The translations under genes were made by a program, and so were the position numbers. The notes beneath the pieces were generated by a model. That model was not told where the DNA came from and did not search any database. It saw nothing but the letters and a program-made list of their open reading frames with translations. Shown here one piece after another: positions 27,501-35,895 of a DNA stretch of 64,000 nucleotides (the first letter of the stretch is position 1; each line of letters begins with the position of its first letter). Source of the DNA: Acinetobacter sp. SAAs474 (GTDB lineage: Bacteria > Pseudomonadota > Gammaproteobacteria > Pseudomonadales > Moraxellaceae); the NCBI RefSeq assembly GCF_032823475.1, contig NZ_CP127915.1, forward strand, positions 2,542,001 to 2,606,000, given 5' to 3'.

Positions 27501-28871
27501 TCACATCTCTGCGACATCACAAAGCGATGATCTCGGTAGACTCAATACCACTTTTAAGCCGCCATAAGATACTGAAGATTGAAATATGATATGGCCTTGG
27601 TGTAACTCCATAATCTTTTTACAAATTGATAATCCCAAACCAGAACCTGATGTTTTAGTCCCGAGAGCACGATAAAAGCGTTCACCTAAATGCTCTAGCA
27701 CTTGCGCTGTTAACTGTGTTCCTGAATCTTCAATACATACTTCAACCTGATCTGCAGTTATATGAAAACTAACCACAATGTGTCCATCCTCATTTTCATA
27801 GCGTATCGCATTATCCAAAATATTACGGATACAGGTATAGATCAGTTCTTGATTGGCCACAATATGTAACTGTTGATCTTGTATGCTGTAACTCAGCCGT
27901 TTTTGCGTCATAAAAGGTTGTAAGCTTTTAAAAGCTTCCATTGTCACGTTATACAAGTTCACTGTACTCTTGGGTAATTTAGGCGATCCTGTTGGATCTA
28001 AACGGGCCAAAAGAAGCAAATTTTCAAGAATATGTTGACTGCGATTCATATCAGTTTGTATTTGCTTAATGTCATATTGCAAATCAGGATATTGTTGATA
28101 TTTTCGTTGCAACAGCTGCAACCGCATTTGCATGGCAGACAGCGGAGAACGTAATTCATGTGAAGCATCTGCAGTAAAGCGCTGCTCTGCTAACATCGAT
28201 GCTTTTAACTTGAGTAATAATTGATTTAACTGTGCGACTATCGGCTGTAATTCAACGATTTGAACTGGTTCCTGTACAATTGGTTCTAAATGTTCTGCAT
28301 CTCTTTTAGCAATCTTATTTGATAAACCATGAATATTGGAAAAGTGTTTTTTAATTGCAAAATGTACAAAGGCCCATTGTAAAAACCAAAGTAAAATTAA
28401 AGCAAACAAATAGAGACTAATACTTTGCAATAACTCTTCAAACCGAAAACTCAAGGGTTGCATTGCCAATGCATAAAATTGTGGATCATCTTCATAATTC
28501 TTGTAGATTCGCCATAAACCATGCTCAAACCAGATATATGAATAGCCAGAATCTAACTGCGCTAACTTGGCCATCTCTTTATGATCAGGAAAATCTTTTG
28601 ATGCTGTTAACAGATGATCTTGATGGATTAATTGATATGCAATTTCAAACTCATCACTTAAACCATCAATTTGTGTGCCCGTATGATCACTCAGGTCTGT
28701 CGTTAATAGCACATCTGTAATTTCATCCATAATTTCATCATTAATGGACATCATTTGATATGAACTAATCGCCAATAGCAAAATAAAAGCCACAAAACCA
28801 GCAGCAACAGAACTCAATACTGAGCTTTTGACCAGTTGTTTTTGTAGCGAAATTTTATGAATTCTGTGCAT
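27501..28871 (-). CDS. qseC: QseC-like sensor histidine kinase
   Basis: A 456-residue membrane histidine kinase. Two membrane helices (about 19-39 and 152-170) flank a periplasmic sensor of about 110 residues. The H-box RFTADASHELRSPLSA has the phosphoacceptor His238. The ATPase domain carries NILDNAIRYE (N-box), EDSGTQL (G1) and GSGLGLSICKKIM (G2). The start overlaps the response regulator stop by one base (TAATG), so translation is probably coupled. The ygiW-qseB-qseC order matches E. coli; the signal sensed here is unknown. A PmrB-like role is the main alternative. Confidence 0.82.
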   Translation of the reverse strand: MHRIHKISLQKQLVKSSVLSSVAAGFVAFILLLAISSYQMMSINDEIMDEITDVLLTTDLSDHTGTQIDGLSDEFEIAYQLIHQDHLLTASKDFPDHKEMAKLAQLDSGYSYIWFEHGLWRIYKNYEDDPQFYALAMQPLSFRFEELLQSISLYLFALILLWFLQWAFVHFAIKKHFSNIHGLSNKIAKRDAEHLEPIVQEPVQIVELQPIVAQLNQLLLKLKASMLAEQRFTADASHELRSPLSAMQMRLQLLQRKYQQYPDLQYDIKQIQTDMNRSQHILENLLLLARLDPTGSPKLPKSTVNLYNVTMEAFKSLQPFMTQKRLSYSIQDQQLHIVANQELIYTCIRNILDNAIRYENEDGHIVVSFHITADQVEVCIEDSGTQLTAQVLEHLGERFYRALGTKTSGSGLGLSICKKIMELHQGHIIFQSSVSYGGLKVVLSLPRSSLCDVAEM

Positions 28872-29533
28872 TATTCTAGACTCATCTGATAGCCTAACCC
28901 TCGAATGGTCTTAATTGCCTTTGCACCAATTTTCTTTCTTAGTTGATAAATAAATACTTCTATTGCATTACTTTCAATTTCACCCCCCCATGCATATAAC
29001 GATTCTTCAAGCTGCTCTCGAGTAATGACATGTTGTGGTTTTTGCATTAATTTATATAAAATTTGAAACTCTTTGGCTGTTAAGCTCACCATCTGACCTG
29101 CAACAAAAACCTGTTTTGCTTGAGTGTCTAATACAATCGTGCCACATTGAATTTGTCTGGTTGGATGACTTTGTTTTTGTCTTAACTGGTTACGTATTCG
29201 AGCAGACAATTCTTCTAAACTAAAAGGTTTTACCAAATAATCATTGGCCCCGAGATCCAGACCTTGTACACGATCATGAATACTGTCTTTCGCTGTAATA
29301 AAGATGATGGCGACATCTGGTCTTTGATGGCGTAAATGCTGTATCACTTCATCACCTGTCAGTTTGGGCAATCCCCTATCTAATAAAACACAGTCATATT
29401 CATGTTGAGCTATAGCAGCTAATACATGATCACCCTGTTCAACCCAATCAACACTATAGCCATCCATTTCTAACCAATGTTTAATACTTTCAGCCTGTGA
29501 TGGATCATCTTCTGCCAGTAATATTCTCATCAC
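28871..29533 (-). CDS. qseB: QseB-like OmpR-family response regulator
   Basis: A 220-residue two-domain regulator. The receiver has the acidic pocket AEDD, phosphoacceptor Asp52 (VLLDRGLP) and the switch lysine in YLVKPFS. The C-terminal winged helix (VSLTAKEFQILYKLM ... IEVFIYQLRKKIG ... IRGLGYQMS) binds DNA. It is phosphorylated by the adjacent kinase, whose gene overlaps its stop by one base. A terminator between ygiW and this gene suggests an own promoter in the 277-base gap. Confidence 0.88.
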   Translation of the reverse strand: MMRILLAEDDPSQAESIKHWLEMDGYSVDWVEQGDHVLAAIAQHEYDCVLLDRGLPKLTGDEVIQHLRHQRPDVAIIFITAKDSIHDRVQGLDLGANDYLVKPFSLEELSARIRNQLRQKQSHPTRQIQCGTIVLDTQAKQVFVAGQMVSLTAKEFQILYKLMQKPQHVITREQLEESLYAWGGEIESNAIEVFIYQLRKKIGAKAIKTIRGLGYQMSLE

Positions 29534-29741
29534 AATCCTCCTTTTTCACTGATATGACGTTCATCTTGATCGTATACAATCATCCAGTATGATTTTTATG
29601 ATGATCTATCAGCGATTCCATCAACATCAAAACCAAAAGATAATGACTCACAGACCAAGCATAGTGCAGTAGTTCGAATAAATATAGATTTTTTGTCTAT
29701 AGCGGATGCTGTTAAATAGTCTTTCTATTGTTTTAATAATA

Positions 29742-29770
29742 AAAAACCACATGCCAGACATGTGGTTTTT
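29742..29770. terminator. Bidirectional terminator between ygiW and qseB
   Basis: The stem AAAAACCACATG/CATGTGGTTTTT closes a 5-nt loop, with A and T tracts on both sides. It lies about 40 bases past the ygiW stop. Confidence 0.85.
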
Positions 29771-29810
29771 ATGATCAAGGATTATATATCCTTAGATCAC
29801 TCAGCATAAT

Positions 29811-30170
29811 TTAGTCAAACTTGACAGCATCAACATCGATTTCAACGCGTTTAAGTGGTTTATAATCAACATCTACCTCTCCGATCAGTGTGACTGGCGT
29901 TTTGGCTGAAATAGGTTTACCCTGCCACAACTCATCATCGATATCCACTGTAATACTGCCCGTACGATCTTTAAACTGATACTTTTCATCACCCATCGAT
30001 TTTACGACATAGCCTTTAAGTTCAACTTGACTATCATCTTGCATATTCAATGCTTGATTTACTGTCACTTTTTTATGTATAGCATTTTGGTTCACTACGG
30101 TATTTGCCAAAGTCAATGTGGTGACAGACACTAACGCCAAACTTAAAATCAATGTAGAAACTAATTTCAT
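29811..30170 (-). CDS. ygiW: YgiW/YdeI-type OB-fold stress protein (BOF domain), exported
   Basis: A 119-residue periplasmic protein with a signal peptide (about residues 1-22, LALVSVTTLTLANT). The BOF domain has the blocks VELKGYVVKSMGDEKYQFKDRTGSI and a VDIDDELWQGK stretch, ending with VEIDVDAVKFD. E. coli YgiW and YdeI protect against peroxide, acid or cationic peptides, and ygiW lies upstream of qseBC as here. The upstream region (30171-30754, 584 bases) holds inverted repeats but no supported gene. Confidence 0.85.
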   Translation of the reverse strand: MKLVSTLILSLALVSVTTLTLANTVVNQNAIHKKVTVNQALNMQDDSQVELKGYVVKSMGDEKYQFKDRTGSITVDIDDELWQGKPISAKTPVTLIGEVDVDYKPLKRVEIDVDAVKFD

Positions 30171-30518
30171 AATTGTTACCTCTTGTTATTGCATCATTTC
30201 AATAGCATCATTAAAACAAATTAAAATGAGGTGAATCTTAAGATTGAAAAAATAACTTGATCAATCTCACTACAACATAAAAAATTTCGTGCTTATTATT
30301 GAGCGTGTGCATTCAAGCGGTTTCTCTGTAGATTGAGTTGAGCTTCACTTGCCAAAAAATATAGATGATCTACGCTTAGCTCTTCAACGCCACACTCAGA
30401 TCAATAAAAAAACGACTCACGCTAAGGGATAGCACTTCAATTGATGAATTTGATACGGGCTAGCCTGTATTAAAGATTGGGCTTTAAGTGAATTTTTTCA
30501 AGCTATCATTGTGCTAGT

Positions 30519-30720
30519 CATGCTGTAGTGTCGATTGCAAAATTTATATCGTGACGTATTATTTCTACTATTGCTACAGCATGATAGCGCATCTTTATGA
30601 TCAAAATGGGGCAGCAACACCATGCCATACAATAAAAGAGATCACCATACACCATATTCACTTGATTAAGCTTTTGGTAAGCACTGCTATATCTCAATGC
30701 TGTGCAATGATAGCAGTGCT
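30519..30720. repeat. Paired inverted repeats in an intergenic region
   Basis: Two inverted repeats occur here. CATGCTGTAG at 30519-30528 pairs with CTACAGCATG at 30574-30583. AGCACTGCTAT at 30680-30690 pairs with ATAGCAGTGCT at 30710-30720. A 74-codon open frame spans the area but has no ribosome site or recognisable product. A small MITE-like relic or an untranslated RNA is possible. Confidence 0.35.
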
Positions 30721-30754
30721 CGATCAGGACTCATGTGTTCAGCCATGCAAACCT

Positions 30755-31477
30755 TTAGCTAATGATATGCGTTAAGGCCACTACCTGAATCGTAGTTAAG
30801 GTACTCTTAAACTGGATGTTCACATTGGCAAACCGCATACCATAAATACGTTCTGGATCATGTTGATACGCTGGCTTGGGATCTAAAGATAAAATTTGTT
30901 CTATTTCATCCACCTCACGCAAATTGATCTGCTGTTGTTGTAACAATAATTGCCTGTCAGCAATCGCATCCTGTTGCCAAAGTACCTGTTTTCTCAATGG
31001 CTCCTGCTGAGCGTAAGCACTCTGTGCATCGATGACCGCATCTGAATATTGAATATAAGGTTTAATATCAAGAATTGGCGTACCATGTAATAAATCACTT
31101 CCTGATAGATAAACTCGTAAACGATTGCCAATCTTTTTAACCGCTTTAAGTTGAACAACAGATAATCCAATCGGTGATGGACGATACATACTGCGTGTAG
31201 CAAAAACGCCTATTTTTTTGTTTCCCCCTAAACGCGGTGGACGTACTTGAGGACGAAAACCTGTATCTTTTTGCGATTTATTATCGTGAAATTGCCAAAT
31301 TAACCATAAATGGCTAAATTCGCTGATACCTTCAAATGCCAACATATCATCATAGGGAGCCGTCATTTCAATATAGGATTCTATATCCACTAAATTAGGT
31401 TGCCGAGGTATACCAAATTTTTCACGGTAAGGTGTATGCATATAGCCAATAATCGGTAAATTTACAACATTCATCAT
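30755..31477 (-). CDS. trmO: tRNA (adenine(37)-N6)-methyltransferase TrmO
   Basis: About 240 residues of the TrmO/YaeB/VirR family, which methylates N6-threonylcarbamoyladenosine at position 37 of some tRNAs with SAM. Marks are the start IIGYMHTPYREKFGIPRQPNL, FEGISEFSHLWLIWQFH, RPPRLGGNKKIGVFATRSMYRPSPIGLS and the LDIKPYIQYSDA block. The frame opens at a TTG at 31498; ATG at 31477 or 31474 is preferred. It is divergent from fpr. Confidence 0.88.
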   Translation of the reverse strand: MMNVVNLPIIGYMHTPYREKFGIPRQPNLVDIESYIEMTAPYDDMLAFEGISEFSHLWLIWQFHDNKSQKDTGFRPQVRPPRLGGNKKIGVFATRSMYRPSPIGLSVVQLKAVKKIGNRLRVYLSGSDLLHGTPILDIKPYIQYSDAVIDAQSAYAQQEPLRKQVLWQQDAIADRQLLLQQQQINLREVDEIEQILSLDPKPAYQHDPERIYGMRFANVNIQFKSTLTTIQVVALTHIIS

Positions 31478-31579
31478 CAATTTTTCTGATAAGTTCAATT
31501 AAATATATTCAGTTTATCGGGAATGATTTTAGATTAGAATAGTACACTGTTCTAATTTGATAATTTATTGAGACCTTTC

Positions 31580-32359
31580 ATGGCTGCTTTTAACGTCGAA
31601 AAGATTACTCACGTACACCACTGGAATGACACACTATTCTCTTTTAAAACAACTCGTGATGTGGCATTACGTTTTAAGAATGGTCAATTTGTCATGATCG
31701 GCCTTGAAGTGAATGGTAAGCCATTAATGCGTGCTTACTCAATTGCCAGTGCTAACTATGAAGAAGAATTAGAGTTCTTTTCTATTAAAGTACCTGATGG
31801 TCCACTGACTTCTATTTTACAGCAAGTTAAAGTTGGGGATGAAATTTTAATTTCTAAAAAACCAACAGGTACTTTAGTACTGGATGATTTAAATCCAGGT
31901 AAAAATTTATATCTATTGTCTTCTGGTACAGGTCTTGCACCATTCCTTTCGGTCATTCGTGATCCAGAAACTTACGACCGCTTTGAAAAAGTGATTGTGG
32001 TACATGGTACTCGTTTTATTTCTGAATTAGCATATCAAGACTTAATTCTAAATGAGTTACCTAATCATGAATTTTTTGAAGAATTAGGAATTAAAGATAA
32101 ACTGGTTTATTACCCGACAGTGACACGTGAGGAATATCCAAATCAAGGGCGTGTTACCACCGTCATTGAATCTGGTGAACTATTTGAAAAAATAGGTTTA
32201 CCACGCTTTAATCCTGAAACTGATCGTGCCATGTTATGTGGTAGTCCGGCATTCTTGGATGATGTTGCTGCACTGTTAGACCAACATGGTTTAAAAGAAT
32301 CTCCACGTATGGGCGTTTTAGGGGATTATGTTATTGAACGTGCTTTTGTTGAAAAATAA
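31580..32359 (+). CDS. fpr: Ferredoxin-NADP+ reductase
   Basis: A 259-residue flavoprotein. The FAD domain has MRAYSIAS (RxYS motif) and GPLTSIL; the NADP domain has LSSGTGLAPFLSVIRD and MLCGSPAFLDDV. It ends FVEK, as in the subclass I bacterial enzymes of Pseudomonas and Azotobacter. It moves electrons between NADPH and ferredoxin or flavodoxin and is often linked to oxidative stress. A TTG four codons upstream also opens the frame; ATG at 31580 gives the usual N terminus. Confidence 0.92.
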   Translation: MAAFNVEKITHVHHWNDTLFSFKTTRDVALRFKNGQFVMIGLEVNGKPLMRAYSIASANYEEELEFFSIKVPDGPLTSILQQVKVGDEILISKKPTGTLVLDDLNPGKNLYLLSSGTGLAPFLSVIRDPETYDRFEKVIVVHGTRFISELAYQDLILNELPNHEFFEELGIKDKLVYYPTVTREEYPNQGRVTTVIESGELFEKIGLPRFNPETDRAMLCGSPAFLDDVAALLDQHGLKESPRMGVLGDYVIERAFVEK

Positions 32360-32417
32360 TTTCTGATCTCATCCTTATAGTGTTAAAGAGATCAATAGCA
32401 CCAATAGCAGCGCATTT

Positions 32418-32447
32418 AAAAAAACCGAGATATGTCTCGGTTTTTTT
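32418..32447. terminator. Bidirectional terminator between fpr and cueR
   Basis: The stem ACCGAGA/TCTCGGT closes a TATG loop, with seven A residues before it and seven T residues after it. Confidence 0.9.
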
Positions 32448-32495
32448 AATGCTAGTTTTCAATATAATACTATTATTTTTAGTTACATCTGAAGG

Positions 32496-32888
32496 TTACT
32501 CACCCTGTTCGAGATGATTTAAAATTGCGCAATCTGCACGATGATCTCCTGAACAATGATCTACAGAATGCTGTAACCAATCCACCATCTGTTGTAATTG
32601 GTCAATTTTTTGCTTTAATGCTGCAATATGTTGTAATGCCAACTGTTTGACCTCAACACTTTGCCGCTGTGGATTTTTCCATAAAGATAGCAATGCTTTC
32701 ATTTGCTCAGAGGAAAAATCTAATTCACGCGCGTGCTTTAAAAAACTCAATATTTTGACATCTTGTTCGCAATAGATACGATAACCTGCATCTGAACGTT
32801 TTACCGAATCAAGTAAACCAATCTGCTCATAATAACGAATCATTTTACGCGAAATACCTGATTGCTGAGCTACTTGACCAATATTCAT
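32496..32888 (-). CDS. cueR: CueR-like copper-responsive MerR-family regulator
   Basis: A 130-residue MerR-type activator. The winged HTH begins MNIGQVAQQSGISRKMIRYYEQIGLL. A coiled-coil dimerisation helix runs from about 80 to 108. The metal loop has Cys112 and Cys120 in CSGDHRADC, the same spacing and numbering as E. coli CueR, which binds Cu(I) there. It is downstream of copA on the same strand (53-base gap) and may be co-transcribed with it, so that copper raises its own sensor. Matching 19-bp-spacer promoters lie ahead of copA and copZ. Confidence 0.92.
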   Translation of the reverse strand: MNIGQVAQQSGISRKMIRYYEQIGLLDSVKRSDAGYRIYCEQDVKILSFLKHARELDFSSEQMKALLSLWKNPQRQSVEVKQLALQHIAALKQKIDQLQQMVDWLQHSVDHCSGDHRADCAILNHLEQGE

Positions 32889-32941
32889 GTCTCACCTCTT
32901 GATATGGAGCAGGTTAAAGTTCTGTCTTGATCCGATGGGTA

Positions 32942-35434
32942 TCATTTCTCTGTCGTCATTATTTTGGGCTGAAAATACTTTAAGCGCAAAGCATTTGTTA
33001 AGACAAAAATTGAGGAAAATGCCATCGCTCCTGCCGCAAAAATAGGAGACAACAATAAACCAAATGCTGGATACAATACACCAGCAGCAATTGGAATTAA
33101 GGCAATATTATAGATAAATGCCCAAAATAAATTTTGCCGGATATTGCGAATAGTCGCTTGGCTTAAAGCAATTGCATTCGGTACACCTTGCAAACTACCC
33201 GACATTAATACCACTTCTGCTGCCTCAATGGCGACATCTGTTCCCGTACCAATCGCTAATCCAACATCTGCTTGTGCCAAAGCAGGTGCATCATTAATAC
33301 CATCACCGACAAAAGCAACTCGACCATATTGCTGCTGTAATTGACGGACCGCATCAACTTTACCCTCTGGTAAAACCTCAGCCACCACGTGATCAATCGA
33401 TAAACGTGAAGCAATCGCCTGTGCAGTATGGCGGTTGTCACCCGTAATCATTGCAACCTTTAAACCCAATTGATGTAATGCACGGATTGCCGCATAAGTG
33501 GTTTCTTTAATAGGGTCAGCCACTGCAATAATCGCTGCAAGTTTATGTTCGATGGCAACATAAATAGGCGTCTTACCCTCTTGTGCTAAACGTGTTGCCT
33601 CAGTTTGAAACTGTGCAATATCTAAACCTAATTTTTGCATATAACGATCGGCGCCAATTTGCACTGATTGTCCTGCAACGGTGGCATTAATACCAAATCC
33701 TGTAACACTTTCGAATGCATGAATAGGCAATAATGTTATATTTTGCTGTTGTGCAGCCTGTACAATTGCTAAGGCAATCGGATGTTCAGATTTCGCCTCA
33801 ACTGAAGCAGTCAAAGCCAATACATGTTGTCGCTCGAAGTCTGCCAATACATAAAAATCACTTAAGGTCGGCTTACCTTCAGTTAAAGTGCCAGTTTTAT
33901 CGACTGCAACCACCTGTACATCTTGTAAGAGCTGTAATGCTTCACCTTGACGAAATAAAATCCCCATTTCTGCACCACGCCCTGTACCCACCATAATTGA
34001 TGTTGGGGTCGCCAATCCCATGGCACATGGACAAGCAATGATTAATACCGCAACCGCATTCACTAAGCTCAAACTTAAGGCTGGCTCAGGACCAAAAACA
34101 AACCAGACTACAAATGTTAAAGCAGCTAATAACATAACGACTGGCACAAACCACATCGTGACTTGATCAACTAAGGCCTGAATAGGGAGTTTAGATCCTT
34201 GGGCTTGCTCAACCATATGAATGATTTGTGCTAACACAGATGACTCACCTGTAGCGGTAACACGAATATTCAGTGTACCTTTTTGATTCACTGTACCACC
34301 GACAACACGATCACCTACACGTTTCGCAACAGGAATAGGCTCTCCTGTAATCATCGACTCATCAATATAACTCTTGCCTTCAATGACTTCACCATCCACA
34401 GGTATCCGTTCACCGGGACGAATTTCAACCACCATACCTGTCGTTACATCAGCAATTGCCATTTCAATGATTTGTCCATTTTGAGATACACGTGCTGTTT
34501 TGGCCTGCATACCAATTAAATGCTGAATGGCTTGAAATGTTCGACCTTTGGCTTTTGCCTCAAAATATCGCCCTAATAGAATAAGCGCCACGATAACAGC
34601 TGCCGCCTCATAATAAACATATACCGTTCCTACAGGCAGTAATGCTGGGCTAAAGGTTGCGATCACAGAGAAACCATAGGCTGCCAATGTTCCCACAGCA
34701 ACCAGTGAATTCATATCTGGCGCGAATCGTAATAAGGCAGGAATACCCTTGAGATAAAAACGACGACCAGGAAACAGTAAAATCAATGTGGTTAAAACAA
34801 ATTGAATCAACCAACTTTGTTGTGTTCCTAAATGCTGCATGATCCAAACATGAAAAGGCGGAATTAAATGAGCACCCATTTCTAAAATAAAAACAGGTAA
34901 TGCTAAAATACACGCCAGTATTAAATCTCTTTTCAACTGTTGCTGTGCCAAAGCTTTTTGATTTTCTTGCGCCTGTTGATCGTGTTGATCCTGCTGTACA
35001 ATTTTGGCTGTATAACCAATTTTTTCAACTGCTTGAATAAGTTGCTGAGGTTGTAAAGATGCTCCTGCTTGAATGGTTGCACGTTCAGTCGCGAGATTGA
35101 CTGTTGCCTGCTGCACACCAGCCACTTTTTGCAATGCTTTTTCTACTCGTGCAACACAAGAAGCACACGTCATACCCTCAATCATCAACTCAATTGGCGC
35201 TGTAGTCACGACATCAAATCCTGCACGTTGAACAGCTTGGGTCAGGACTTGAATATCAATCGGATGCACCGCATAAATAACGGCTTTTTCTGTCGCGAGA
35301 TTAACTTGAGCATCATTAACTCCCGGCACTTTTTTTAATGCCTTTTCAACGCGACCAACACAAGAAGCACAGGTCATGCCCTCAATTGATAATGTTTCAA
35401 TATAAGGAGAGGATGTTTTTGATTTTTCGTTCAT
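32942..35434 (-). CDS. copA: Cu(I)-exporting P1B-type ATPase CopA
   Basis: An 830-residue inner membrane pump that moves Cu(I) from the cytoplasm. Two N-terminal HMA domains each carry GMTCASC (Cys22/25 and Cys90/93). The transmembrane metal motif is C468PC470 and the phosphorylated aspartate is Asp512 in DKTGT; SEHP, TGDN and GDGIND follow. The frame extends 11 codons upstream, but ATG at 35434 has the ribosome site AGAGG and is preferred. A CueR-type promoter lies just upstream, divergent from copZ. Confidence 0.95.
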   Translation of the reverse strand: MNEKSKTSSPYIETLSIEGMTCASCVGRVEKALKKVPGVNDAQVNLATEKAVIYAVHPIDIQVLTQAVQRAGFDVVTTAPIELMIEGMTCASCVARVEKALQKVAGVQQATVNLATERATIQAGASLQPQQLIQAVEKIGYTAKIVQQDQHDQQAQENQKALAQQQLKRDLILACILALPVFILEMGAHLIPPFHVWIMQHLGTQQSWLIQFVLTTLILLFPGRRFYLKGIPALLRFAPDMNSLVAVGTLAAYGFSVIATFSPALLPVGTVYVYYEAAAVIVALILLGRYFEAKAKGRTFQAIQHLIGMQAKTARVSQNGQIIEMAIADVTTGMVVEIRPGERIPVDGEVIEGKSYIDESMITGEPIPVAKRVGDRVVGGTVNQKGTLNIRVTATGESSVLAQIIHMVEQAQGSKLPIQALVDQVTMWFVPVVMLLAALTFVVWFVFGPEPALSLSLVNAVAVLIIACPCAMGLATPTSIMVGTGRGAEMGILFRQGEALQLLQDVQVVAVDKTGTLTEGKPTLSDFYVLADFERQHVLALTASVEAKSEHPIALAIVQAAQQQNITLLPIHAFESVTGFGINATVAGQSVQIGADRYMQKLGLDIAQFQTEATRLAQEGKTPIYVAIEHKLAAIIAVADPIKETTYAAIRALHQLGLKVAMITGDNRHTAQAIASRLSIDHVVAEVLPEGKVDAVRQLQQQYGRVAFVGDGINDAPALAQADVGLAIGTGTDVAIEAAEVVLMSGSLQGVPNAIALSQATIRNIRQNLFWAFIYNIALIPIAAGVLYPAFGLLLSPIFAAGAMAFSSIFVLTNALRLKYFQPKIMTTEK

Positions 35435-35467
35435 TATAACCTCTGTGATTATTGATGTAGTTGTCAC

Positions 35468-35498
35468 AGCATATAGATTGACATCATGGTAAGGTCAA
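35468..35498 (-). promoter_or_regulatory. CueR-type promoter of copA
   Basis: On the minus strand, TTGACC (35493-35498) and TATGCT (35468-35473) are 19 bases apart. This over-long spacer is the sign of MerR-family activation. Half-site ACCTTACC overlaps the -35 region; the distal half-site is degenerate (CAATCT). Confidence 0.8.
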
Positions 35499-35520
35499 GT
35501 ATTTGCTTTACAAAATAAAC

Positions 35521-35551
35521 TTGACCTTACCATGATGACAAGGTTTAAACT
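35521..35551 (+). promoter_or_regulatory. CueR-type promoter and operator of copZ
   Basis: TTGACC (35521-35526) and TAAACT (35546-35551) are separated by 19 bases. The spacer holds a 21-bp operator at 35524-35544 with half-sites ACCTT and AAGGT. It is the mirror image of the copA promoter 20 bases away. Confidence 0.85.
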
Positions 35552-35586
35552 CTTGCTGTCATCTTAAATAAAAATGGAATATTCAC

Positions 35587-35787
35587 ATGCAATTATTAAT
35601 TGAAAGTATGACTTGTGGCGGCTGTGCACGTGGTGTAACGGCTATTATTCACGAGCTTGATCCCAACGCTCAAGTCAATATTGATGTCCCAAACAAAATC
35701 GTAACGATCGACAACACAACTTGTATTGAACAAATTTTATTGGCTTTAGCAGAAGATGGTTTTGCTGCGCAAGTTCAATCCAGCTAA
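35587..35787 (+). CDS. copZ: CopZ-like copper chaperone (HMA domain)
   Basis: A 66-residue single HMA domain. The metal motif MTCGGC has Cys10 and Cys13, with glycines in place of the more usual AS/HS between them. It would carry Cu(I) in the cytoplasm and hand it to CopA, whose gene is divergent across a 152-base double promoter region. A hairpin terminator follows 9 bases after the stop. Confidence 0.88.
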   Translation: MQLLIESMTCGGCARGVTAIIHELDPNAQVNIDVPNKIVTIDNTTCIEQILLALAEDGFAAQVQSS

Positions 35788-35795
35788 AGTCTATT

Positions 35796-35826
35796 GCCAC
35801 CTAAATTATTAGGTGGCCTATTTATA
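35796..35826 (+). terminator. Terminator after copZ
   Basis: The stem GCCACCTAA/TTAGGTGGC closes an ATTA loop, followed by the T-rich CTATTTATATT. Confidence 0.75.
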
Positions 35827-35895
35827 TTCAACACATCTCAATCTTTGATTAGTCAAAACCCCATTATCAGCAAATAATCAGCAACTAAATAATGA

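Noticed and set aside
30551..30775. A 74-codon plus-strand open frame
   Set aside because: It spans inverted repeats, runs into the 3' end of trmO, has no ribosome site and resembles no protein I know.
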